From positions 372,001-436,000 of the forward strand of contig JAWKZP010000002.1 in NCBI GenBank assembly GCA_041395905.1: a stretch of 64,000 nucleotides of DNA, written 5' to 3'. The translations under genes were made by a program, and so were the position numbers. Source of the stretch: UBA7803 sp041395905 (GTDB lineage Bacteria; Pseudomonadota; Gammaproteobacteria; Pseudomonadales; Azotimanducaceae). The notes under the pieces are model-generated. The model saw only the letters and a list, made by a program, of their open reading frames with translations. It had not been told where the DNA came from and searched no databases. Each line of letters starts with the position of its first letter. Positions within the stretch are counted from its first letter, which is position 1. Shown here in pieces: positions 54,075 through 61,793 of the stretch.

Positions 54075-55085
54075 TCAGCCGAGCAGCTCGTTGGCACGAT
54101 TGATGAGCGGCGTCATCGACAGCTTCGTCACCTCCCATAGCGGGTCGTGGCGCTTGCCGCGTCGATGCAGTCCCAGGTTGAGCCCGGTGATGATGGCAAA
54201 CTTGTAGGCTGCCAGCGCGCGAAACCAGTTCAGGTCCGGCAACGGCGCGCCATAGGCCTCGCTGTACAGCGAAACCAGGGTGTCCGGATCCAGGAACATG
54301 GGCCGCCTGACCCCATCGGGCGTGTCTGCCGCCCAGGCCAGAGGATCGCTGAAGGTGGCGATCCAGCCAACGTCGTTGAGCGTCGCACCGATCCCGCAGA
54401 GTTCCCAGTCGATCACCGCGAGCAGCTTGCCCTGTTTCGAGCAGAACAGGTTCGCGGTCTGAAAATCGCCGTGAAAGATTCCCACCGGCGCATCTGCCGG
54501 CAGCTGATCGAGCAGCTTGCGGCGAACCAGGGGCACGTCTTTGAGCCGCTCGGGGTCGGCCGCACGCTCGTAGAAACGATCCCAGCGCGTGACGTCGTCG
54601 GCGAACGGTACGGGATCACCCAAATAGCTGGCGCTGGCGGCATCGACCTTGTGCACGCCGGCAAGTGCGGTCATGGCCTGGCGACCCAGATCGTGCAGCT
54701 GCGCGTCGCTGAGCGCCCGGCCCCACTCCCCTTCGCCAAGCCGCAGCACGTCGCCTTCCAGCCAGGGCACCACGAAGTACGGACAGCCGAACCATTCGAG
54801 ATCGTCACCAGACCAGCGCACGGAGCAGTGCGGTACATCCGTGGCGTCGAGGGCGTTCAGCACCGCCACCTGGCGCAGCACGTCGGCCGTACCGCGCCAG
54901 TTGACGTTGGGCGGTGGCAGGCGGATGAACCAGGAATCGACGCGCCCCTCGAGCTCGACCCGGAAGCCGTAAGCGAATCCGGCGTGACCAGGCATCTTGA
55001 CCACGTCGAACACGCGCAGCGCGTCGACGCCGTACTTGGCGCGGCAGAATGCCGGCAAGCGCTCGGAAAGTTCCTGCAGCTCCAT
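54075..55085 (-). CDS. APH/choline kinase-fold phosphotransferase (ACAD10/11-type)
   Basis: A 336-residue small-molecule kinase. The catalytic loop is IFHGDFQTANLFC, the metal Asp lies in LAVIDWELCGIGATLNDVGW, and FVVPWLEGDVLRLG is the hinge. It lies 10 bases after the acyl-CoA ligase gene, with AGGAGAAGG before its ATG, so both are one operon. Kinases of this type fused to or beside acyl-CoA dehydrogenases phosphorylate 4-hydroxyacyl-CoAs in ACAD10/11. A role in hydroxy-acid breakdown is more likely than antibiotic resistance. Confidence 0.85.
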   Translation of the reverse strand: MELQELSERLPAFCRAKYGVDALRVFDVVKMPGHAGFAYGFRVELEGRVDSWFIRLPPPNVNWRGTADVLRQVAVLNALDATDVPHCSVRWSGDDLEWFGCPYFVVPWLEGDVLRLGEGEWGRALSDAQLHDLGRQAMTALAGVHKVDAASASYLGDPVPFADDVTRWDRFYERAADPERLKDVPLVRRKLLDQLPADAPVGIFHGDFQTANLFCSKQGKLLAVIDWELCGIGATLNDVGWIATFSDPLAWAADTPDGVRRPMFLDPDTLVSLYSEAYGAPLPDLNWFRALAAYKFAIITGLNLGLHRRGKRHDPLWEVTKLSMTPLINRANELLG

Positions 55086-55095
55086 GACCTTCTCC

Positions 55096-56640
55096 TCAGA
55101 CCGGCGCCGGACCCGGAAAGCGTTCCCGCAGAAGCCGCTTGAGAATCTTGCCGCTGGGGTTGCGCGGGATCTCGGTGACGAACTCCACCCCTTTGGGCTG
55201 CTTGTACCCGGCCAGACGACCGCGACAATGCTCGATCACCTGTGCAGCCGTGAGCGATTCGTCACGCGCCACGACGATGGCCAGAGGCGATTCGCCCCAG
55301 CGCTCGCTGTCCTGGCCGATCACCGCGGCTTCGACAATGTCGGGATGTGTCATCAGCACACCTTCTACTTCGGCCGGATACACGTTTTCACCGCCGGAGA
55401 TGATCATGTCCTTGATCCGGTCCTGGATGAACACGTAGCCCTCTTCGTCCATGACCGCCACGTCGCCCGTGTGCAGCCAGCCGTCACGGATGGTCTCGGC
55501 GGTGGCATCGGGGCGGTTCCAGTACTCGCGCATGATGTGCGCTCCCCGTACCAGCACTTCGCCGGCCTCTCCGGGCGCGCAGGCGACCCCGACCTCGTTG
55601 ACCACCTTCACGTCGGTGTGAAAGAACGCCTTGCCCGTGGAGCCCGGCTTACGCGCCGCGTTCGACGAGTCCATCAGGCAGGCCGGACCGCAGCTCTCGG
55701 TGAGGCCGTACACCTGGAGCAGCTTGATGTCCATCTGCGCGTAGCGCTCGGTCAGCGCGACCGGTACCGGGGCCGCGCCGGTCATGATCCAGCGCAGCGA
55801 CGAGTAGTCGAAGCGCTCGCGCTCGGGCACCTGGTACATGAAATTCAGCATCGCAGGCACCGCCAGGCCGGTGGTGATGCGCTCACGCTCGATCAGGCGC
55901 CATGCCAGCACGGGATCGAAGCTGCGCATGACAATGGAGGTCGCACCCCGGTAGACGTTCACGGCCAGCGGCGTGAGCGCACCCACGTGGAACATCGGCA
56001 GGGCGCCCAGATACCGGTCGCCTTCGTGATAGTCGGCCGTCGCGGCAATGGTGAGGATGCCCCAGATGGCGGTACTGTGGGTATGCACCACGCCCTTGGG
56101 CAGGCCGGTGGTGCCTGAGGTGTACATGATGTAGAGCATGTCGTCGTCCGCTGCCCGCGGCTGCGGCTCGGCATCCGCGCCGGCGTCACGGAACACCTCG
56201 TAGGATTCGGCAAAATGCGCCGCGTCGCCGCCTGCTGCCACCTGCAGCCACTGCACCACGTCGGTACGCTCGCCACGGCTGTGCAGCTCGGCCACCGTGT
56301 CCACGAAGTCGTCATCGAAGATGAGCCGCCGCGTGCCGCTGTCTTTGAGAATGAACTCCAGCTCGTCGGCGACCAGGCGCCAGTTCAGAGGCACGACCAC
56401 GGCACCGATCTTGCCCAGGGCGAAGTAGCTCTCCATGAACTCCGCGCTGTTCATCAGCAGCAGCCCCACGCGCTCGCCCTTCTCGACGCCCGCCTCGATG
56501 AAGGCATTGGCAAGCCTGTTGCTGCGAACGTTGAGGGCCGCGTACGTCAGGCGCAGATCCGAGTGACTATCGATGTAGGCCTCGACGTGCGGCGACAGCA
56601 ATGCGCGCTTGGCCAGAATCAGCCCCAGATTGTTCTGCAT
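55096..56640 (-). CDS. Acyl-CoA synthetase (AMP-dependent ligase)
   Basis: A 514-residue adenylate-forming ligase that activates fatty or related acids to acyl-CoA. The P-loop YTSGTTGLPKGVVHTH is near residue 170. LQVYGLTESCGPACLM, GWLHTGDVAVMDEEGYVFIQDR and the hinge-lysine ending NPSGKILKRLLRE complete the family set. The ATG at 56640 follows GGGGAG. Chain-length preference is unknown. It heads the operon with the kinase and is divergent from the leader of the MerR gene. Confidence 0.93.
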   Translation of the reverse strand: MQNNLGLILAKRALLSPHVEAYIDSHSDLRLTYAALNVRSNRLANAFIEAGVEKGERVGLLLMNSAEFMESYFALGKIGAVVVPLNWRLVADELEFILKDSGTRRLIFDDDFVDTVAELHSRGERTDVVQWLQVAAGGDAAHFAESYEVFRDAGADAEPQPRAADDDMLYIMYTSGTTGLPKGVVHTHSTAIWGILTIAATADYHEGDRYLGALPMFHVGALTPLAVNVYRGATSIVMRSFDPVLAWRLIERERITTGLAVPAMLNFMYQVPERERFDYSSLRWIMTGAAPVPVALTERYAQMDIKLLQVYGLTESCGPACLMDSSNAARKPGSTGKAFFHTDVKVVNEVGVACAPGEAGEVLVRGAHIMREYWNRPDATAETIRDGWLHTGDVAVMDEEGYVFIQDRIKDMIISGGENVYPAEVEGVLMTHPDIVEAAVIGQDSERWGESPLAIVVARDESLTAAQVIEHCRGRLAGYKQPKGVEFVTEIPRNPSGKILKRLLRERFPGPAPV

Positions 56641-56795
56641 GTGCTCCCCTGCAAATGTGCTGCGGTGTGCGCCGTATTCTGGGCAAACCGTTGCGGAGTG
56701 TGAACCCGTCGCGCCTGAGTCGGCACTGTCGGCGCGTCCCGAGCGGACGATGTTGCCCTGCAACATTTCGTTACAAAAAATTCCCGGCGGAGCGC

Positions 56796-56823
56796 TTGCT
56801 GCACTGCCACAAAACCGTAGAAT
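56796..56823 (+). promoter_or_regulatory. Sigma-70 promoter upstream of the MerR leader
   Basis: TTGCTG (56796-56801), 16 bases, TAGAAT (56818-56823). It fires towards the MerR gene and would give an untranslated leader of about 240 bases. Confidence 0.45.
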
Positions 56824-57034
56824 GCCGCCTGCTTCTCCGGGATACCCCGTGTATCCCTGGCAGAACAGGGCGTGGCGCGGTGTCTCTCTCCCCTTCCTCC
56901 CTAGCCGCGAAGACAGTGCCTCAATGTGCTGTCGCCACGCCTTCCCCCTACTCCCTCAAACCGTTTGACCCGACCCGCGCAGCCTGTACAGGTCGCTGCC
57001 GGGCCAGCGTGGCCCGAGCTGGACAAGCCTCTGC
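56824..57034 (+). other. Structured, pyrimidine-rich leader before the MerR gene
   Basis: The 436-base gap between the ligase and MerR starts contains GGGATAC/GTATCCC (56839-56857). It also has a larger stem GGCGTGGCG (56869-56877) / CGCCACGCC (56933-56941) whose loop carries CTCTCTCCCCTTCCTCCC, complementary to a Shine-Dalgarno sequence. No credible ORF is seen. It could be a long 5' leader or a separate small RNA. Confidence 0.4.
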
Positions 57035-57064
57035 TTGCGCGTACAATCCGTACAGACTCTGTAC
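56983..57064. promoter_or_regulatory. GTAC-type operators before the MerR gene
   Basis: CCTGTACAGG (56983-56992) is a perfect palindrome. GTACAG-ACT-CTGTAC (57050-57064) is a second dyad with a 3-base centre, and another GTACA lies at 57041. CarH/LitR-type MerR regulators bind TGTACA-like boxes, so autoregulation is likely. Confidence 0.55.
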
Positions 57065-57076
57065 TGGGCAACGCCC

Positions 57077-57973
57077 TTGGCCTGTGACGACAACCTGTAC
57101 CGCATAGGCACCATTGCCAACCTCACCGGCATCGCGGTCGAGCGGTTGCGGGCGTGGGAGCGGCGCTATGGTCTGGAGCCGGCGCAACGCTCCGGGAAAA
57201 CCCGCTTCTACAACGAAGAGCAACTGCACCGGCTGCAGCTCATCAAACGACTGCTCGACCAGGGTCACCCCATAAGCACGCTGGTGGAGCTCGACGAGCG
57301 GACCCTGCAGGAACGTCTGTCGACTCATCATGCAGCCCGCACGCGCCCCGCGGTGACGGGTCTGATCGGGCCCAATCTGCTGGTGCTGGAACAGCAGCAG
57401 GACCATCGCAACCGGCTCGACGTGCGCGGCCGCTGGGCGAATCTCGACGCCTTCGTGGCCGAGCAGAATGCAAGCGAAGCGCTCGACGTGGTGGTGGTGC
57501 AGCTGCCCGTGCTGCTGGCGCCCCAGATCGAGCGGATCCGAGCGGTGCAGCCGAACGCCCGAATCGTGGCCCTGTATCAGTTCGCGACGCCGAAGCACCT
57601 GGCCGCCGTCCAGGAAGCCGGCATCCCGACGCTGGCCTGGCCCGCCGGGTGGCAGGAAATCGAGCACGCCTGCGCGACCAGCGCCGGCATGCCGCTACGC
57701 GCCGCCCGGGCGGCGGAGCGACGCTTCACCGACGAAGAGCTCATCGCCATCGCGGCGAGCAGCGACGATCCGTTCGGCAGCCCTCGGCATCTGGTGGAGA
57801 TCATCAGCAATCTCAACGCATTTGCCGAGTTCAGCCTCGACTGCGCGCAGCAGGCCGACTCGGCAGACCTGTACCAGCGCGTGCATACCGATACCACCCA
57901 GGCCCGGGCGCAGCTTGAGCTTGCCCTCGAGGCGCTGGTGGAAGCCGAACAGCTGCTGGCACGGCCGAATTGA
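57077..57973 (+). CDS. MerR-family regulator with cobalamin-domain-like C terminus
   Basis: About 298 residues. The winged helix-turn-helix at the N terminus (YRIGTIANLTGIAVERLRAWERRYGLEP) is the CarH/LitR type, and a helical linker follows. The C-terminal alpha/beta domain (about residues 85-200, VVVVQLPVLLAPQIERIRAVQ, ARIVALYQF) resembles a Rossmann-like B12 domain, but I cannot find a cobalamin-binding His motif. The start is uncertain: TTG 57077 puts the operators outside the gene; TTG 57035 would add 14 residues. TGTAC boxes occur on both sides of the gene. Confidence 0.8.
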   Translation: MACDDNLYRIGTIANLTGIAVERLRAWERRYGLEPAQRSGKTRFYNEEQLHRLQLIKRLLDQGHPISTLVELDERTLQERLSTHHAARTRPAVTGLIGPNLLVLEQQQDHRNRLDVRGRWANLDAFVAEQNASEALDVVVVQLPVLLAPQIERIRAVQPNARIVALYQFATPKHLAAVQEAGIPTLAWPAGWQEIEHACATSAGMPLRAARAAERRFTDEELIAIAASSDDPFGSPRHLVEIISNLNAFAEFSLDCAQQADSADLYQRVHTDTTQARAQLELALEALVEAEQLLARPN

Positions 57974-58004
57974 CGCAGGCGACCGCTGCGATCTCCAGCC
58001 AACC

Positions 58005-58066
58005 TATACAAAATCTGTACAAAACACGAAATTAGGTGTTGACACCACCTTTGTACTGTACATAAT
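58005..58066 (+). promoter_or_regulatory. Strong promoter overlapped by TGTAC boxes
   Basis: TTGACA (58039-58044), 16 bases, CATAAT (58061-58066). Boxes TATACA (58005), TGTACA (58016), TGTAC (58052) and TGTACA (58057-58062) lie upstream of and across the -10. They match the boxes before the MerR gene, so this promoter is a likely MerR target. Confidence 0.6.
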
Positions 58067-58072
58067 GGCTCC

Positions 58073-58225
58073 CCAATACGGTTTCGGCGTGCAAGCAACT
58101 TCATGCAGTCCTCCCTTTCAAGTGTCCTTCCCCCAGAAGTCGAAGTTGCACTCAGCGGTGCCAACCACTGACACGCCATTTTTATCAGGACCACGACGGC
58201 GCCCACTGGCGCCGTCGTCATTTTC
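58073..58225 (+). ncRNA. Candidate small regulatory RNA or attenuated leader
   Basis: Transcription from the TTGACA promoter would begin near 58073 and run into an intrinsic-terminator-like hairpin at 58193-58218, giving about 150 bases. Inside, GCAACTTC (58095-58102) pairs with GAAGTTGC (58142-58149). The loop contains TCCTCCCTTTC (58109-58119) and GTCCTTCCCCC (58124-58134), both complementary to ribosome-binding sites. No good ORF of its own is present. It may be a trans-acting RNA, or a leader that controls the downstream lipoprotein gene. Confidence 0.5.
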
Positions 58226-58706
58226 GGCCCCCGCAAAAGCCCTGATTGCCGCCCTGCTGGGCCTCTGCCTGGCGGCATGCAGCAGCGGGCAACGCCTGGA
58301 AGCAGTGACTGTGATGGCCCCAGAGCAGTGCCAGGGCATAGCTGCCGGCGTCACGCAGCTCGACTATGACGACCTCGCCCGAATCCGCGGGTCGCGGCTG
58401 CTGAAGAGCCCCCCGGCGGTGCCCGAAGCGGGCGCCGGGAACAGTCCGGATCAGTCCAGCGCCGTGCTGGTCGCGATCTCACGCGGCGTGCAACCCACCA
58501 GCGGCTACCGGCTGACGCTGGCACGCGCCGAGCTGACGGGCCTGTCCGCGATCGTGACCGTGAACTGGCAGACACCGGCAGCGGACGCCGTCGTGGCGCA
58601 GGTTCTGACGCACCCCTGTCTGGTTGTCGGGCTGCCGCGCGGCGCCCTGCACGACCTGCGGGTCGTGGATCAGAACGGCACCGAAATCGGCCAACTGAGC
58701 CTGTAG
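58158..58706 (+). CDS. Small secreted lipoprotein of unknown function
   Basis: About 182 residues with a lipoprotein signal: hydrophobic ALIAALLGLCLAAC with Cys near residue 41 followed by SSG, so it is lipidated and held in the envelope. The mature domain (about 130 residues) has strands such as YRLTLARAELTGLSAIVTVNW and PCLVVGLPRGALHDLRVVDQNG, like protease-complex or PrcB-type proteins, but no firm family. The start is unsure: GTG 58158 is used, ATG 58065 is possible. The terminator-like hairpin lies inside the first codons, suggesting attenuation. Confidence 0.6.
   Translation: MPTTDTPFLSGPRRRPLAPSSFSAPAKALIAALLGLCLAACSSGQRLEAVTVMAPEQCQGIAAGVTQLDYDDLARIRGSRLLKSPPAVPEAGAGNSPDQSSAVLVAISRGVQPTSGYRLTLARAELTGLSAIVTVNWQTPAADAVVAQVLTHPCLVVGLPRGALHDLRVVDQNGTEIGQLSL
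58193..58225 (+). terminator. Intrinsic terminator-like hairpin
   Basis: ACGACGGCGCC (58193-58203) and GGCGCCGTCGT (58208-58218) form an 11-bp perfect stem with loop CACT, followed by CATTTTC. The T-run is short, so efficiency is uncertain. Confidence 0.55.
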
Positions 58707-58782
58707 GCGTCTGTCGGCGCGCAGACCGGGCCGAATCGGTCGGATCCGGCCGCCGATCCCGATGCCGCGCGAGCGGTACCCC

Positions 58783-59796
58783 TCAGCCGGTCAGCAGGGC
58801 CAGCGCCGCGGCCGCGCGCTGCTGGACGCTGTTCTTGTACGTGTCGAGATCCATGTCGCGGTTCTTGCCCATGGCACCCACGAGGTAGCGCTTGTACACG
58901 CCCTGGCCGATAGCGGCCAGGCGCCAGTGGGAGAACGCCCGGTAGTAGTTGATGCCGGCAAGGTCGCGGCCCGTGAGCTCGCTGTAGCGCGCGCACAGGG
59001 CCTCGCGGCCGGGGAAGCCGCCGACGCCGGTGGGCGCAACGTCCGCGCCGGGCTCCCCGGGCGCGGTCCAGGAGTTCATCAGGTAGCCGACGTCCGCCAG
59101 CGGATCTCCCAGCGTGCACAGCTCCCAGTCCAGCACCGCCCGGATGCGCCCGTCGCCGACGATCATGTTGCCGAGGCGGTAGTCGCCGTGCACGATCGTC
59201 GCCCCGATCTGTTCCGGCATCTGCGCCTCCAGCAGCCGCGAGGTTTCCTCCATCTCGGGGATCTCGTGGGTCTTGGATGCCTCCCACTGCTTGTTCCAGC
59301 GCTTGAGCTGTCGAGCCAGGTAGGCTTCCTTGCGCCCCAGATCTGCAAGGCCGACCGCATCCGGATCCACCAGATGCAGCGCCGCCAGCACCTCGATCAC
59401 GTGCATTCCCAGCGCCGCGCGCTGCGCCTCGGGCAGCGCACCCGCGCTGGCCGCATCGTGCAGCACCGCCCCGTCGACGAAGCCCATGATGTAGAACGGC
59501 GCGCCGTTGACTGCCGGGTCCTGGCACAGGCCGAACGTGGCGGCCACCGGCACGGCGCTGCCGGCCAGCGCCGACACGATGCGATGCTCGCGCCCCATGT
59601 CGTGAGCGCTCTCCAGAACGTGGCCCAGCGGTGGCCGGCGCAGCACGTACCGGGCACCTTTGCGATCGGTGATGCGATACGTGAGGTTCGAATGGCCGCC
59701 CGCGATGAGCGTGAATTCCAGCGGCGCTGCCAGCCCCTCGATCCGCTCCTGAAGCCATGGCGTCACCGCCTCGGCGTTGATGCCTTCCACGCTCAT
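58783..59796 (-). CDS. APH-fold phosphotransferase, ACAD10/11 kinase type
   Basis: A 337-residue kinase-fold protein. Motifs: LIAGGHSNLTYRITDRKGARY (nucleotide loop), VHGDYRLGNMIV (catalytic Asp), AVLDWELCTLGDPLADVGYLM (metal Asp), and INYYRAFSHWRLAAIGQGVY at the end. It is closer to the kinase half of ACAD10/11 than the protein encoded at 54.1 kb. Probably phosphorylates a hydroxyacyl substrate before elimination. The ATG at 59796 follows GGGG. It is transcribed alone. Confidence 0.87.
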   Translation of the reverse strand: MSVEGINAEAVTPWLQERIEGLAAPLEFTLIAGGHSNLTYRITDRKGARYVLRRPPLGHVLESAHDMGREHRIVSALAGSAVPVAATFGLCQDPAVNGAPFYIMGFVDGAVLHDAASAGALPEAQRAALGMHVIEVLAALHLVDPDAVGLADLGRKEAYLARQLKRWNKQWEASKTHEIPEMEETSRLLEAQMPEQIGATIVHGDYRLGNMIVGDGRIRAVLDWELCTLGDPLADVGYLMNSWTAPGEPGADVAPTGVGGFPGREALCARYSELTGRDLAGINYYRAFSHWRLAAIGQGVYKRYLVGAMGKNRDMDLDTYKNSVQQRAAAALALLTG

Positions 59797-60007
59797 CGAT
59801 CCCCTCAGCGAATGCCTGCTCAGCCGCAACTGTACCCAAACCCTTTGTGTTTTCACATGAGATCGTTTTTCATTCCGCCACATCGCGCAGCATCAAGGCA
59901 GCCAATCCCGTGATACCCGAAGCGCCCCTGTCCGAGGCTGCGGCGCCCAGTCGTGGCTCGAGTGGCGCCCCCAGCTGCGACGGGCCATTCTGAGCCTGCG
60001 CCCGACC

Positions 60008-61766
60008 ATGCCCGTGTCACTCCGAGCAATCCGCTGGCTTTTGTGCGCGCTCGCGCTGGCACTGGTCTGTGCCGGCTGCGTGGCGCCCCGCATCGGTGGT
60101 CCCAGCGCGCCGCGTGACGACCCCGATGCCGGCATTCTGACCCTGCCCGGCGGGCGCGCGGTCGCCGTCTATCCGGACGATCTGGCCTACACGGGCGACG
60201 CCAGTTATCAGTGGCCGGACGGACGCCGCTACACGGGCAGCTGGCGCGCGGGGAAGCCCGACGGCATGGGCTCGGAAACCCTGCCCGACGGCGAAACCTA
60301 CACCGGCGGCTGGCAGGACGGAGCGCGCCAGGGCCACGGCGAGCTCAGCCTCGCCGATGGCAGCCGCTACGTCGGCGCCTTTGCCGGCGGCGTGCGCAGC
60401 GGCGAAGGCGTGCTGCGTGGCCCGGCGGGCCTGTACCGCGGCGGCTGGGACGAAGACCTGCCCAACGGTGAGGGTGAGTACCACGGCAACGACGGCAGCA
60501 GCTACGTCGGTGAGTGGTACTACGGCCGCCGCGCGGGGTACGGAACCTACACCGCCGCCGACGGCTCCAGCTACGAAGGGGACTGGGCCGACGACCAGCC
60601 GAACGGGTTCGGTACCATGACCGGCAGCGACGGCAGTCACTACAGCGGCGAGTGGCTCGACGGACGCCGCTCCGGCTATGGGCGTCTGGTCACGGCATCC
60701 GGCCTGGCATACGAAGGCACCTGGGTGGACGACGAGCGGCAGGGATACGGTGTCGAGGAACGTCCCGACGGCAGCCGCTATGAGGGCGAGTGGCAGGCCG
60801 ACAGGCGTCACGGCCAGGGCCGCGAGGACAACCCGGACGGCTCGCTGCACGATGGCTCGTGGGAAAGCAACCGTGCCTTCGGTCCCGGGCGACGGCGCAA
60901 CGCCGCAGGCATAGAAATCAGCGGCGTGTGGAACGGCGACACGGTTTCTGCGGGCCTGCTGCACCTGCCTACGGGCATCGAGTACGCCGGGCCGCTGTTT
61001 CGCGACCACAATCGCAAGGTCAGCCCGCGACTGCAGTCGTGGCTGCAGGGACACGCAGAGCGCGGTGATCCCTATGCGCAGATGCTGCTCGGCTCGCTGT
61101 ACCAGGATTTCGAAGAGCCGCCACCCGACACGCAGCTGGCGCGGCGCTGGCTCGAACTGGCAGCCACAGCCGGCGTAGCGGAGGCCGGTACCGGCTGGCG
61201 GGGAGCTATCTCGGCGACAACCCGCCACGAGCCATCAGCTGCTGGTACAGGCGGCCAGCGAGGTCACGCCGGCGCCTGCGACCAGCTGGGCGAGTACTAC
61301 CATACCGGGCGTCTGCTGCCCCGGGACCTGGGCAAAGCACTCGACTACTACCGGCGCGCCGCTGCTGCCAGGCAGCCTGCGCGGTGCCAACAATCTGGCA
61401 CGGCTGCTGGCCACCAGCGCGGATCCACGCTGCGTGACCCTGCCGCGCGCGCCGGTCGAGACCATCCGCGGCGTCGCATTGTACAGCGGCAACTGGCAAT
61501 ATCTGGACACGCTCGCTGCCGCTTACGCCGCCGCGGGTGATTTCGCCGAGGCGGTTCGGATCCAGCAGCTCGCCCTCGCGGCGGCCGACGACGCCGAATC
61601 ACTTCCCGCAGACGCGTCCGCGGCCCAGGCGCCGCCAGCGGGTGCGGAGTCCGGAGAGCAGGCGTCGCGCGCCGTGCCGGATGCAGCGGCGCACGACGCG
61701 CTGCGGACACGCCTCGACAGTTACCGCAGCGGCGAAGCCTACGTGGAACCGCTCGCCGGCAGCTGA
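60008..61766 (+). CDS. MORN-repeat and Sel1-repeat lipoprotein, frameshifted near its 3' third
   Basis: An exported lipoprotein: signal ending LALALVCAGC with Cys24. About eleven MORN repeats follow from residue 60 to 310 (GRRYTGSWRAGKPDGMG, GSRYEGEWQADRRHGQG), then a Sel1/TPR region. As written, single-base losses at about 61190, 61240 and 61258 shift and then restore the frame, and another at about 61370 moves it again. The natural C terminus (GNWQYLDTLAAAYAAAGDFAEA) is in the frame that ends at 61766. Unrepaired, the frame from 60008 stops at 61540. MORN proteins often bind membranes or scaffold envelope complexes. Confidence 0.75.
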
Positions 61767-61793
61767 ACCCGGCAGACGCAGACGGAGCACCCT

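Noticed and set aside
54075..55085. Aminoglycoside resistance kinase
   Set aside because: The fold matches, but the operon with an acyl-CoA ligase points to acyl or hydroxy-acid metabolism.
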